Of a stretch of DNA of 64,000 bases, positions 10,441-21,185 are shown piece by piece. Numbering within the stretch: position 1 is the stretch's first letter; each line of letters begins with the position of its first letter. The stretch covers positions 1,944,501 to 2,008,500 of the forward strand of contig WPIO01000068.1 in the NCBI GenBank assembly GCA_009760855.2, read 5' to 3'. The translations under genes and the position numbers were made by a program. This DNA is from Cristatella mucedo (taxonomy: Eukaryota > Bryozoa > Phylactolaemata > Cristatellidae). The notes under the pieces are model-generated. The model did not search any database and was not told the origin of the DNA. It was given only the letters and a program-made list of their open reading frames with translations.

Positions 10441-10446
10441 AATAAA
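10441..10446 (+). terminator. Poly(A) signal AATAAA of the LEA-like gene
   Basis: Canonical AATAAA about 375 bases after the stop, a similar stop-to-signal distance to that of the upstream gene (about 410). Confidence 0.65.
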
Positions 10447-10503
10447 TGGCAGTGGCTGCAGTGGTTGGTGTCCGTATTATCTTATAGCTACGCTCAAATG
10501 CAG

Positions 10504-10505
10504 GC

Positions 10506-10543
<38 letters not shown>
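10504..10543. repeat. (GGC)n trinucleotide repeat
   Basis: About 13 uninterrupted GGC units just downstream of the LEA-like gene. A shorter (GCG)n lies in the candidate exon at about 9446-9470. Confidence 0.9.
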
Positions 10544-10867
10544 AGACGCATGCCTCGCGGATCTCGGCTGACCAGAACGCGTGGCTCGCAGCGCGGCAGC
10601 TCGATACGAGCCGCCGCCCGGAAAGCGTGCGCCCGTGAGCGTCCGCACGCGGTTTTTCGAGATTAGGAGATGTGTGCGGGCTCACAAAAAACATTTATCG
10701 TGAAAGCAGCCCCCGCAGACCTATATAGACTAGCCTAAATGATGACTTGTAGGATTGGCCTAAATGACGCTTTTGGTGTGATGCGTAACTGCATGAATTC
10801 GACGATCTCGCAATATACGAACGATACGGGATAAATTACTTAGCATGTTTTTTCCCATGTTTATCAC
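10544..10867. other. Right edge of the GC island, unassigned
   Basis: GC-rich to about 10640, then AT-rich. No gene or repeat recognised. Confidence 0.4.
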
Positions 10868-10911
10868 ATTGTGGTAAATACGTTCCTCCATTGTGGTAAA
10901 TACGTTCCTCC
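10868..10911. repeat. 22-bp perfect tandem duplication
   Basis: ATTGTGGTAAATACGTTCCT plus CC occurs twice in immediate succession. Confidence 0.85.
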
Positions 10912-11009
10912 TCCCTTGTTGCCCAACCCTACCTCACTCATTGCGAGATGGCCGCGAGGATCACCCGAGCGTCGGAAAAGTGTATTCGGCACCAGCAGAA
11001 ATGATAATA

Positions 11010-11305
11010 AATTGTAAAAGTAAAACCCAATGTGCACTAGATCTCTTCATAAGCACTACGTTGCCTTTCAAGAAAGCGTGTCAGTATGGTTAGCGATAAC
11101 GAGCATAATACATCCCAGTACGTATAAGCACACAAAATGATAATTCACACAGACCTAAATTGTAAAAGTAAAACCCAATGTGCACTAGATCTCTTCATAA
11201 GCACTACGTTGCCTTTCAAGAAAGCGTGTCAGTATGGTTAGCGATAACGAGCATAATACATCCCAGTACGTATAAGCACACAAAATGATAATTCACACAG
11301 ACCTA
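11010..11305. repeat. 148-bp perfect tandem duplication
   Basis: 11010-11157 and 11158-11305 are identical by eye over the whole unit, both beginning AATTGTAAAAGTAAAACCC and ending CACACAGACCTA. This is either a very recent duplication or an assembly artefact. Confidence 0.9.
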
Positions 11306-11689
11306 GCAAACGTGAGGACAGCAGTGAGGAGCCGCGAACGGGTTTTATTTATTTATATAAATTTGCTTACATTAGCTATGCTATTAATTCACGATTTTAT
11401 ATTAAGTCTATTAATTCGCTCTGCTATATTAAGAGTGGTATTAATCGCTCGTGGTTTCTTTATTATGGCAGACACGAATCAGTTACAAGATAACCAGTTT
11501 TCGGTAATTATAAGTGCTCAGCGTCACTTTTCCGAAGGCAAGGTAAGTTAATCACGGCAAGTCCATGAATGCTAGAGGACGATCGATGTAGTAGCCAACA
11601 ATCACAGATCGAAACACGATATGCAAGCAGCCGTTCAAATAGCAGTTCAAATAGCCTCATGTTGCATGCATTTTCATCTGCTGGTCTTG
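11306..11689. other. AT-rich unassigned stretch
   Basis: Contains ATTAATTC-type short repeats (about 11370-11450). No coding or repeat similarity seen. Confidence 0.4.
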
Positions 11690-12935
11690 AGTGGTAAAAG
11701 CACGTACTTGCTTGATCGTGTTCAATACGTGTCGTGTGGGGGTCAGGTCTCACACGAGAAGGGTCACCTGTGGAGTCCCTCAAGGGTCTGTACTCGGTCC
11801 CTTGCTGTTCTCCATTTATACGCAACCTCTGGGAGAAGTGATTAAGGCACATAAAATAGGATATCACTTCTATGCTGACGATACTCCGTTGCATTTGTCA
11901 TTCAAACCGTCGAAATCTGCTGCAGCAACTGAGAAACTGAATGCTTGCCTTGCCGATATTCGATCTTGGATGTAGGAAAACTTCTTGAAATTAAATGACG
12001 ATAACACCGAACTGCTGCTCATAGGACACCCTAAGCGTGTGGCTGGATTAAAAGGCTTTGCTATTCTAATAGGTGATGCTATCGTGCGACCATCACCACG
12101 TACTCAAAATTTAGGTGTCGTTTTCAACTACTGCCTCAATTTTAAAAGCTTCATTCAGAAGACTGCTTCTACAGCTAGCCATCACGTTCGATCCCTATCC
12201 AAGATTAGGAGCTGTCTTCCACAGTGGCTTGTAAAAAATGTAACTAGCTCTTTAGTTCTGTACTTGCAGGATTATTGTAATTCTCTTTTGGCTGGGCTAC
12301 CAAAGAAAGCAACTAGGCCGCTGCACCTGGCTATGAATATGGCTGCAAGGCTAGTCTCCAAAGTCTCAGAGGTTTGAGCACGTGTCTCCTTTGCTAAAGG
12401 AGCTAGGATGGATGCCGGTTGATCGACGGATACAGAGCAAAGTTGTTACGTTGACCCACAAGCCCCGCCACGGCTTAGCTCCTCCGTACCTAGCTGAACT
12501 GCTGCATCAGTTTTAGCCTCTTAGCGCCCTCAGGTACTGTGTGGATAGAAAATCAATTAGCTGTTCCATTCCTCCTCTTAAAGAACGGCGGCGACCGAAG
12601 CTTTAGCTCTGCGGGTCTTAGACTGTGGAACTCGTTCCACAATTCTTGCGCAAGGAAAACTACTCGTCAACTGCCAACTATGGCACATCTTTTTCAGCGG
12701 TCCTGAGCTGCTAATTCCACGCTACTCACTACCTCAATTGCTTTCCTAGCTCTGCTATGATTCCAATTTTGTCTTTGTTCGGTGAGACGAAGTCTGTTAG
12801 CTGCCGAATGCGTACTGAAAGCCGCTTAGGCTGTGAGTGCGCTATGTGAAACTCTCCTGCATAACACCCACATAGTCTTTATGGGTTTGTGGAGTTACAG
12901 GCGGAGATACTTTACATTACATAATGCACCGTGAC
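11690..12935 (+). mobile_element. L2 family A, RT core to 3' end
   Basis: Plus-strand frames encode [20 protein letters not shown] and FYADDTPLHLSF (11691-11975), then after one stop (TAG, 11973-11975) [19 protein letters not shown] through [19 protein letters not shown] (11985-12377). Frameshifted C-terminus and 3' UTR follow to about 12935 (GAGATACTTTACATTACAT). The sequence after the 3' end (12936-12985) matches that after the copy ending near 35490, so this insertion predates the segmental duplication. Confidence 0.85.
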
Positions 12936-12984
12936 ATGTTGTGATAAGGCGGCAAGCAAGCCGAATGTATAGGAAGATGACTAG

Positions 12985-13185
12985 ACACTGTGCATGCTGC
13001 CACTAACCACATGTGCATGCTGATCCTGTGCATGTCACCCCTAACCAAGTTATTCCATTTTGTTTGTTTATCAAACATGATATTACTCACCATTAAATTG
13101 CATTTCCCTTTGCAGAAAATGTAAAGCGCCCAGAGAGAGATTGAGTTCTCTAAGGGCGCTTTATCAAGTGCATTATTATTATTGT
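12985..13185 (+). mobile_element. L2 family B 3'-terminal fragment
   Basis: Starts in the 3' UTR (CACTGTGCATGCTGCCACTA) and ends with the perfect hairpin AAAGCGCCC...GGGCGCTTT (about 13124-13162), AAGTGC and (ATT)n. The paralogous block near 35540 lacks it, so it inserted after that duplication. Confidence 0.85.
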
Positions 13186-13462
13186 TAGCTGAGCGTAGGC
13201 AGAGAAAGTTTAACGAAGAGAGTAAGAGAGACAGAGAATGAACTGTTAGAAATTGGTTAACATTGAAGATTCAGCGGTTGGTTGGTTGAGTGGCCTGAAG
13301 TAGTGGGGACGTAAGCGGAAACGTCGTGCTTTAAAATCAGAATGGAAAAACGCTCTTAGCGTCGAATCTCGTTTCTGCAAAATACGCTGTACGCTTGGTC
13401 GCAGTACAAGTGGGCAATGGGGTTTCAATGTCTCGTCGAATCTGTGCAAATAATATGCTTAC

Positions 13463-13600
13463 CTTACAAGGGTGCCATTTCCTCAACTTCGTAGGTTTGA
13501 CGGGTGCAACTGGTGCTTTTGCAACAGAGGGACTGTTCCAGCATGCACACTCAAACAATGCGAGTAGCAACGCCAAGCAGCCCAGATGAAAAAGGGCCAT
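13463..13600 (-). CDS. Candidate first coding exon with signal peptide (block P, copy 1)
   Basis: On the minus strand ATG (13598-13600) opens 46 codons up to AAG|GTAAGC, a strong donor at 13462-13457. The peptide begins MALFHLGCLALLLALFECAC, a textbook signal peptide, followed by a Pro/Val/Lys-rich segment and KWHPCK. That suggests a small secreted protein; the next exon was not found. The homologous sites are broken: copy 3 (about 35800-35970) reaches an early stop, and copy 2 (about 48570-48720) is frameshifted with donor GTCGGC. This is either the last intact member of a decaying family or a chance open frame. Confidence 0.35.
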
Positions 13601-14593
13601 CAAAAGCCTGGTAAGTTTACCAGTTTCTTGCTAGTACGAGTCATGCTGCAACCGAAAGAGTTGATTTGGCAGCGATCGGCAAAAGTGTCTTGAACATATA
13701 GCAGACGCTCGAGACCTGGACGGACTCTACGGAACTGTAAGGTGCAGTGAATGTGCATGTCATGCGATTAATACATTTTGTTCCTCTCTTGTGGTGGCCA
13801 CCTCAGCTTTCCGATTTCAGTTGCGGAAAACTCAATCTCAAAATAGGACCAGACAGCAAGTGTTCGAGAGTTAATATTCAACGCCTCTCCGGTCATTAAC
13901 CCGGTGCCAAAGCCTGTACGTGTACGTCGTTATTATGTTTATGCATAATTTTTACAGTGTCCATTCGGTGAATGCATGCTATCGCAGGAAAACCCGATCC
14001 TAAAAATGAGCCCTGACCTTCGTTATAAAAACGCAGGTGGTCACAGAGTAAGCCGGTTTTATATCAATGATCTTCGTTACTGGCAAATCATACAATAGTG
14101 CATGTAAATATTGTTTTCAATTCGTTTGATTGTTCTCTTCGAGATACTTCCAGGCCACAATTCAGTAAGCTCATCCCTGAAGAACCTTCCTTAAATATAA
14201 TTACACAGCGATAGGGCGGCTAAAATCGTTTGCTCGGTTATTCTTTACTTGATAACAGCCAATGCTAGTTAGTATGCCTGGCTTGCCATGTGTATTTGTG
14301 CAGTATACACCAGCAGAAAATTGAGAGACGTAATGGCTTAAGCAGGCAACCTGAGAGAAATAACATTTAGTTCGGAGTGTTAACGTCAAGTAAAACGTAT
14401 GATTTGTAATACTATGGGCTCTTATTGCTCTCTGCAGACCTCGACAGTAACGATCAGCAAATGGTAGTCGACTTTACGGGAGAGTCGCGGGATTGATCAA
14501 AAAACTTCATCTGAAAGCCTGCACGAGTCTTTCAAATAATGAACGTGGAAAGCTACAATTAAATAGAATGAGCAGTGAACATATATTTCTACT

Positions 14594-14971
14594 GTGGAGA
14601 TGAATGATAAAGTATGCTATCGTTTTCTGAAAATACAGTCGTCACTGCATCGCCAAAGGCTGGTTCAGCACAGCATTTGTTTTCGCAAGAATTCACAATT
14701 AGGAATAGCACTTAAAAGCATGAATATCCGTCTGTCAGAGCTTATGGTGATGCCAGCAGAACCGAGGGCTTATGCATTCAGGTCTCAGCATGCCGAAAGG
14801 AGCTTTTGGAGACGTGATGGAACACTTGGCAAGGCGGTTGCGTTTCCTGGTTTCGGCCTCTTGGCAGAGAGATCGAATCCTGCCGTGGGCGATCATTTGC
14901 CGTCGCTGCAAGCGGTGTTGATAGCCCTAAAGCAATCCTGTCACTACACTAAAGAAGCTATTGTCAGCTAG
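14594..14971 (+). pseudogene. Open frame shared by block P copies 1 and 3 of the array, probably not coding
   Basis: A 125-codon frame (first codon GTG) has a close counterpart at 49813-50211 (132 codons). Differences by eye are mostly amino-acid-changing, and its second half overlaps a SINE-2 segment, so conservation of the frame looks like recent duplication rather than selection. No family recognised. Confidence 0.3.
14825..14940 (+). mobile_element. SINE-2 (tRNA-derived), old copy in block P
   Basis: The B-box-like AGAGATCGAATCCTGCCGTG is followed by GGGCGATC and a body word CAAGCGGTGTTGATAG, matching the better preserved copy at 19829-19950. Confidence 0.5.
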
Positions 14972-14984
14972 TATTGTTAGCAGT

Positions 14985-15940
14985 ATTTAAAAGTCTGACA
15001 AAACTTGCAGCCCTACGACATGGAACACACCAAGTGTTGCAATTCTATAAATACTGACATACATGAGTTATGACATGTAATTATTGAGAATAAATCTCAA
15101 ATAGAGCTTCTGCTCAAAGCAAATACAGCCAAATAAGTTTGGCACGATAACACTCACTGTTGTAATGGAAAAAAAATATCCGGATTAAGTATTTATAGTA
15201 TTCACTTTAACAATGTTCGTCTTAGTAATCCTAGCTGTCTTTAAGGAATGAAGTAAATCGTTGCATGGTCGTAACTAAGCGTAGTTTCTCGATGTGAATG
15301 CGCAGCGAAATTTTGGTACGGCATTACATTTTTTCAAAAACAAGGGAGTCATACTGGTAAAGTCCAGCCGACACTACGACTTAAAAAGTGACGAGTTTTC
15401 AAAGAAATATTACATCCGTCCGTTACATCCGTCCGTTTCAAAGAAATAATACATCCGCCAGAGCTTATGGTGATGCCAGCAGAACCAAGGGCATATTTTA
15501 TGAAATTTAAATATTAAAAATAAATTTCAAATAAAGCTTCAGCTCTAAGCAAATGTGACGAAATAAGGTTTACACAAAAAGCTCACCGTTGTAAGGCAAA
15601 AAATATCTGGATTAACTATTTATTGTATTCTCTTTGACAATGTTCGTCTTCCTAATCCTAGCGGTCTTTACGGAATGGAGTAAATCGCGGACTCTTACAA
15701 CCGGTAGGCCCAACCTGTCTAATTTTATTACAAAGCAGTAGCTTTAGCCATGGCCATACCACTGCAGTACACATAAGTAAAGAAATCAGGATCGTCGTTG
15801 GGCATGCGATGAGCATCGGCTAAAGGCTTAATACTCAAAGTGGAGACATCATCTGCAGTGGCTATATTATTAATTATAACCTTTTATAGTCAGCCTTACT
15901 TTAATAGAAGCAGAAGAACCTTCACGGCTATTACAAGCGC
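14985..15940. repeat. Block P, non-coding AT-rich part
   Basis: Matches 50220-50930 in the third copy. It contains an internal diverged duplication: the region around 15080-15260 resembles 15490-15690 (TAAATCTCAAATAGAGCTTC versus TAAATTTCAAATAAAGCTTC). No gene seen. Confidence 0.6.
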
Positions 15941-15944
15941 TTAC

Positions 15945-16075
15945 AATGGAAAATTAAAGATCGCCCACTGCATAACTCGAACCCATGACCTGGATCGCGA
16001 AGAGCAAGCACCTGATCTCATGGGTCGAGACCCAGGGACGTCAGATATCGCATCTGAGCAACACAGGTGATCGCT
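15945..16075 (-). mobile_element. SINE-2, minus-strand copy in block P
   Basis: On the minus strand GGTGCTTGCTCTTCGCGATC is followed by the B box GGTCATGGGTTCGAG and GTGGGCGATC, the SINE-2 order. The duplicate lies at 50935-51060. Confidence 0.55.
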
Positions 16076-16547
16076 ATCGCCCCATTTGTGTGCACTTTAA
16101 ACCTTACATCCATAGGTTGTTACTACCAACAATTGCTTCTCCAAATTTGACACGACCCGTGCTGAGGAGAGAACGATAGTGTCGTTCCTCGCATCAATAT
16201 TCGCGGCTAAGCTCAAAGCTGCCTGCGTTATGAAGGAGCCAAAATTTGACGGAATGTGTAAATCATTAATCATGACTTGGCTTTAATTCCAATTCCCTAT
16301 TTCAACAGTTCGGTGGTTATGAATAGCTTTTACTACATTTATCACCTAATCACTCGTGAAATCTTAAATATTGACTTTGTTATGCTAAAAAAATAACTTA
16401 TTTTGCTCACTCAAGTTTGAGATTTGTTGCAGCAACAGAATTACAATAAACGGTGCTATTTAGCGGCCAAATTTACTGTAAAAGTTGGTGACGTTTGCTA
16501 TAGAAGTAGACGTACGTCTCAGTCAGGGTATTACAATATTTTAAGAA

Positions 16548-18160
16548 AGAATTTGGAAGATGATATACTTAAGCAACTACCGCCCAGTCTCCCTTCTACC
16601 ATTCCTATCAAAGACCCTGGAACGGGTCGTAGCGGACCAGCTAAACTCATATATTGAAACCTCACACCTTGCTAGTAAGTTCCAGTCTCTCTTTAGAGCT
16701 AATCACTCAACAGAGTCAGCATTGCTTAGGGTATACAGCGACCTGCTTAGGAATGCAGACATGGGTAGGGTGTCTCTGCTTGTTTTGCTCGATCTTTCGG
16801 AAGCTTTTGATAACATTGATCACAAAGTTCTTCTAGAGCGCCTCTCATCTCGCCTGGGCATCACTGGCACTGCTCTGCAGTGGTTCAGGTCCTATCTCAG
16901 TGGGAGACTCCAGAGTATTGAAGTGAATGGACAAAGATAATCTGAAGTACCTCTGAAATATGGAGTACCTCAGAGCTCAGTGCTAGGTCCGGTTCTGTTC
17001 ACGGTTTATACTCTGCCTCTTGCTGATGTGATTGCCAAGCACAATATAGGCTTTCACTTCTATGCGGATGACACTCAGTTGTACCTTTGCTTTGATCCCT
17101 CCCAGCATTTGAGCACCTCAAATTATCTCAACTCACTTGCTGCATGCATTGATGACATCCCCACTTGGATGGCAGCAAATTTTCTAAAACTAAATGACGA
17201 TTAAACTAACTTACTAGTTATGGGCAAACTCAGTGTGATTCACAAATTGGAAAGGCTGACGCTCAAAATTGGCTCTGCCAGCATATCTTCAGTTGAATCA
17301 GCTCGAAATCTAGGTGTCATATTCCAAAGCGACCTCTCGTTAGACGACCATATCAGCTCCACAGTCAAATCTGCCTATTTTCAGCTTCATAACATTGCTA
17401 AAATCCGGGCCCATTTAGATAAGGATGCCACATCCAAGTTGGTCCATGCATTCGTGACATCCCGTCTCGACTTCTGCAATTCACTGCTCGCTCCCCTACC
17501 GGCATGTGCGATCAGGCGATTGCAGCTGGTGCAAAACTCCGCAGCTAGGCTTGTCTGTCGTGAGCGTCACAGTTGCCACATTACTCCACTTCTCGCCGAC
17601 CTGCACTGGCTACCAGTCAAGCATCGGATTGACTTCAAGGTTTTGTCGCTCACTTTTAGGTCACTTCATTCTTTGGCTCCAGACTATCTCTCCGACATAC
17701 TCCCCCATCAGGCCAAGCGTCGTACCACCCGCTTTTCGGAATCCAACAGTCTAGAAATACCCCGTACAAACCTTAAATCTTTCGGAGACCGTGCATTTAG
17801 TTCGTATGCTCCGAAAGCCTGGAACTCCCTCCCGACTTGCGTCAGAACACCATCTGACATGACCACATTTAAAAAGAATTTAAAAACACACCTATTTAGG
17901 ACAGCATTTAGTGGGTCCCTGTGATTCTTCCTCGATGAGCTTATGCGTGGTGACACTGTGCATGCTGCCACTAACCACATTTGCATGCTGACCGTGTGCA
18001 TGTCACCCCTAACGATGCTATTCATTTCGTTCGTTTGGCAAGCATGATTTTACTCACCATTCAATTGCATTTCCCTTGGCAGCAAATGTAAAGCGCCTAG
18101 AGAGAGATTGAGTTCTCTGAGGGCACGTTATCAAGTGCATTATTATTATTATTATTTTAG
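16548..18160 (+). mobile_element. L2 family B, youngest-looking copy, RT frame with two nonsense codons
   Basis: 5'-truncated element from SNYRPVSLLPFLSKTLERVV (about 16570) to the 3' hairpin and (ATT)n. A single frame (16560-17924) runs through [53 protein letters not shown] and the C-terminus DYLSDILPHQAK...LKTHLFRTAFSGSL. It is broken only by TAA at 16938-16940 (TCA to TAA) and TAA at 17202-17204 (AAA to TAA), plus a Gly-to-Ser change in the conserved VPQGS. Block P copy 4 at about 62595 is an empty site, so the insertion is later than the duplication; flanking ATTTTAAGAA and ATTTTAGAA may be the target duplication. Confidence 0.9.
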
Positions 18161-19340
18161 AATAGTAGGTATAAATGATATACAATGCTGTATAGCGGCC
18201 TCGAAATAGTTTTGATTAAATTCGTTTGATTCATTATTTTGATTTGATTTAGCATGAGGTTAGACTAATACTTCGCATATAATCAGGAACATAATGCTCT
18301 TCACTTTGTTATCTTATTTCAGCTTAGCATCAAGACGTGCTAAGATTGCATAGCGTTACAATCTGAATCACGAATCATAGGAGCACAGGCGGCTATTTCA
18401 CCATTTAAATAATGTTTAATATCTCTGGCAGCACATAACGTAGCTACCGTAGCTAATGTAGATAAATCCATCTGCTATACTTAGAGCTAACATATATGGC
18501 ACTAGAATAAACTGACTGCTCAGAGTCCCCATTATTATCCCGCAATATCGATACCATACATTTCGAATGCGGTTAAACGGCTCTAGAGACAGCTCCGAGC
18601 TACACTACAATCACGAAACTCATAGCATTGCTACTCCCTGCCTCGGCACGAGCAATCCCGGTGCCGCTATAATAATTGTACTCCTGAAAAACCACTTGTA
18701 AGTGTAAGTGCAGGCTGCATTGATAGCGGATATGCCAACAGTAGTGTAAAAACACGGCTAGGCCAAACATAACTAGAAGTAACAAGTAACAAGTCCATAT
18801 GGTGAAGAATGCTTAATGACAGTGAACGAATGCCATAAGGATTTATTGCCACCTATGGTATGCAATACCTGTCGTACAGAGGCTGAGTGACTTTTTTGTA
18901 CCTTACCCAAAGTGTGGAGCTCAATTACACATTTATTGAGGACATGGATGCTTATTAAAAAACTGCAGCTTTCATGCTGCCTCATCCGACTTATCGCATG
19001 GCCAAATGTATGCGGTTAAAATTAATGAAAAGCAAATAATGAATATCTCAGCAGACATAATATATCCAATTTAGCACATTACCATGTCACTTTAGACTCC
19101 CTTGTCCGTGACGCAGGCATCGTTAGCCACAAAAGGAAATGAAGGTCCAATTTCAGAGAGATTCCTTTTGGCTAAGGTTTGTATTTGCAATCTTATCGAA
19201 AATTCGTTGGCGATGCATACTGATCAAGTCATCCTATTAATTGTTCCTTTAAAATTTCGTTCAACTGAGAAGCTACGCGGCCAAACCACTGTAAGTTGTT
19301 AGCTAACTTTGCAGTCTAATAAGTCAACCGATGTATTTGC
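18161..19340. other. Block P continuation, then unassigned
   Basis: 18161-18280 matches 62595-62720. From about 18300 to 19340 I see no gene, LINE or SINE; the sequence is AT-rich with scattered short open frames only. Confidence 0.45.
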
Positions 19341-19745
19341 CTAATATTTTTTTATGGTAGCCCAGCCAGAATGCAGTTTCAATAATACCGCCAAGACCGA
19401 ATCAGAGAACTAGTTATATGTTTTTCAAGCATCCGCGTTAGAAATTTCCTGATCTTAGATAGCGATCGGATGTCATGGTTAGCTGTAGAGGCAGTCTCTG
19501 CTCATTGAAAAGTTTTCAAAATATTGGTACTTGTCAAAGATAATAACTAGGACCAGAGAAGATATTGGTTGTCGCACGACAGCTTCACATATTAGGTAGT
19601 AAAAGCAGTCTTTCATCTTGTTAATGCTCGGGGTGTCCTATAAGTAGCAGATTATTTTCGCCATCTTCAAGATTAAGGAAAATTTGCCTTCATCTACCAT
19701 CAAATGTCTAGACGCCAAGAATTATGATTATCAGTAACTGGCACA
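19341..19745 (-). mobile_element. L2 family A, old RT fragment
   Basis: On the plus strand it reads like the reverse complement of the 5250-5580 region: GGTAGCCCAGCCAGAATGCA, GATAGCGATCGGATGTCATG, GTGTCCTATAAGTAGCAG. It is full of indels. Confidence 0.65.
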
Positions 19746-19828
19746 GGTTCTGAAGGTTGAGACGAAAAATGCGGCTGACTGCCCTCAAAATAGACAGTAT
19801 CGCCACCACAGAATCTAGATTAGGCCTA

Positions 19829-19950
19829 TGATAGCCGTGGAGGGAAGGTGCTCGCTCCTCATGACCGAGGTCGTGGGTTCGAATCCTGTAGTGGGCGATG
19901 CTTTATCACAAACTGCAAACGGTGGTGATAGAGGTACAAACTCTGACGCT
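19829..19950 (+). mobile_element. SINE-2 (tRNA-derived), best copy
   Basis: A-box-like TAGCCGTGGAGGGAAGGTGC is followed about 30 bases later by the B box GGTCGTGGGTTCGAATCC, then GTAGTGGGCGATGC and the body CTGCAAACGGTGGTGATAG. The spacing is that of a tRNA-derived pol III promoter. It does not end in the SINE-1/family B hairpin. Confidence 0.65.
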
Positions 19951-20340
19951 ATAAAAATGAGGCTGGTAAATCACCTAATGACGAAAGATAAATCAACCTT
20001 AGCCGTTTCGAATCTAATTTTTCGAATGTTTATTTTAGTTCTCTTTTGTAAAGTAAGAAACTCCTTACTCATTGATGAACCGAAAAGCATCGAAGTTCTC
20101 TGTCTCTCTCTCTGTCTCTCAGCAAAGGAGTCACGTGACTGAACCTCTAATTGTTGCCTTTATTCTAGCCTTGACGCCAAATTAGTCAGCAGCCGCAAAG
20201 GAATAATGGCATTTTACGGCAGCATGGCCAAAACGGAAATGCTATAGGCGAGCTGAAAAAGAATTAGGAAGGTATGCAAATTTTCTCATGCCTCAGACAG
20301 TCAGTAATCTTAAATAGAAATAAGAGATGGCTAGATTTGG
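19951..20340. other. Unassigned
   Basis: A CT-rich run (about 20100-20120) is the only structure. No gene recognised. Confidence 0.4.
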
Positions 20341-20722
20341 AAGCAGTATTCTTAACGATGCTTAAAAAAGTAGACGGCTGTCGAAGACGACACCTACATT
20401 CTGAGCACACTGTGATAGTCGCTCAACAGCATCCCCAATCAGAAGAGCAAAGTCTTATAGTCCAGCCACGCGTTTTAATTGTCCTGCGAGCCTCTGTTGA
20501 GTTTGATACTAGGTTAGTTTAAGGACCTTTTAATTAGAGGCAGTATTTTAAGCACAACCTTCAAAATTCAGCTAGAAGTTAATGATGCAACCTAAATTCC
20601 GAACGCACACGGTGACGGTCAAAAAGTGGCATCACCTATTACACGAGAAAAGTTTTCTAGTTCTGCCACAAGCTTGGTGTGTTCTAAGAGTAGCAGCTCC
20701 GTTATATCGGGACTCATATCTA
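20341..20722 (-). mobile_element. Two L2 family A scraps in succession
   Basis: Both 20360-20520 and 20550-20722 correspond to the same family A region (ACGACACCT.CATTCTGAGCAC... and ...CCAGCCACGCG; then CCTAAATTCCGAACGCACAC... and GCCACAAGCTTGGTGTG). The order suggests two separate insertions or an internal tandem duplication. Confidence 0.55.
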
Positions 20723-20724
20723 CT

Positions 20725-20980
20725 CGAGACTGTGACCTTCAGTGCGTATGCTCTCAAAGCAAGTATATCACTCAACTAGCATCAAGAAGATCTCGGAGTT
20801 AATGATATCTTAAAAAGAAGTTTAAGACACACGTGCGTCTTACAGCATTTCGTACGTGCGCTCAGCTTTTGGGAGTTTTGAGGGCTGATAATGTGGCATG
20901 TTACCACTAATCGTATTGAGTTTTTTAAATTGCATATGTTACCTCTAATTTTATTATGCTTGCTGCCATTGTTCATATTA
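20725..20980 (+). mobile_element. L2 family B 3' fragment, old
   Basis: Decayed C-terminus (FSAYALKA, matching FSSYAPKAWNS) followed by 3' UTR words GCATGTTACCACTAATCGTA and GTTACCTCTAATTTTATTA. The terminal hairpin is lost. Confidence 0.6.
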
Positions 20981-20997
20981 CACTATGCATTTGATCA

Positions 20998-21185
20998 TCA
21001 TCCTTTACAGCACACTGCTTCCGGAAAAAGCATTAATAAAACACGAATGCTTTGAACATCTAAGCGAGTGCAGATCTAAGCCTTTTTCTCAAAATACTCC
21101 TCGTAAAAAACAGCAATGTCGTAGGCTATGGGTGTCTGAACCAGTAATATCAATACTAAAATACTTTATAGCGCCATCGGACAAT
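20998..21185. repeat. Block P continuation
   Basis: Matches 62728-62865: CTGCTTCCGGAAAAAGC, ATCTAAGCGAGTGCAGATCT, GGTGTCTGAACCAGTAA. Confidence 0.7.

Larger units (their letters stand above)
13190..16545. repeat. Segmental repeat block P, copy 1 (first part)
   Basis: This block recurs at 35563-36535 (continuing at 37146-37300 and 38400-38700), 48490-51130 and 59930-62720, recognised by long shared stretches such as GTTTGACGGGTGCAACTGGT and CACTGCATCGCCAAAGGCTG. It holds a candidate signal-peptide exon and two SINE-2 segments. Copy 1 continues at 18160 and again at 20998 after LINE insertions. Confidence 0.75.

Noticed and set aside
16560-17924. A functional reverse transcriptase gene
   Set aside because: Two nonsense codons, a Gly-to-Ser change in VPQGS and missing endonuclease show a dead, 5'-truncated LINE copy.
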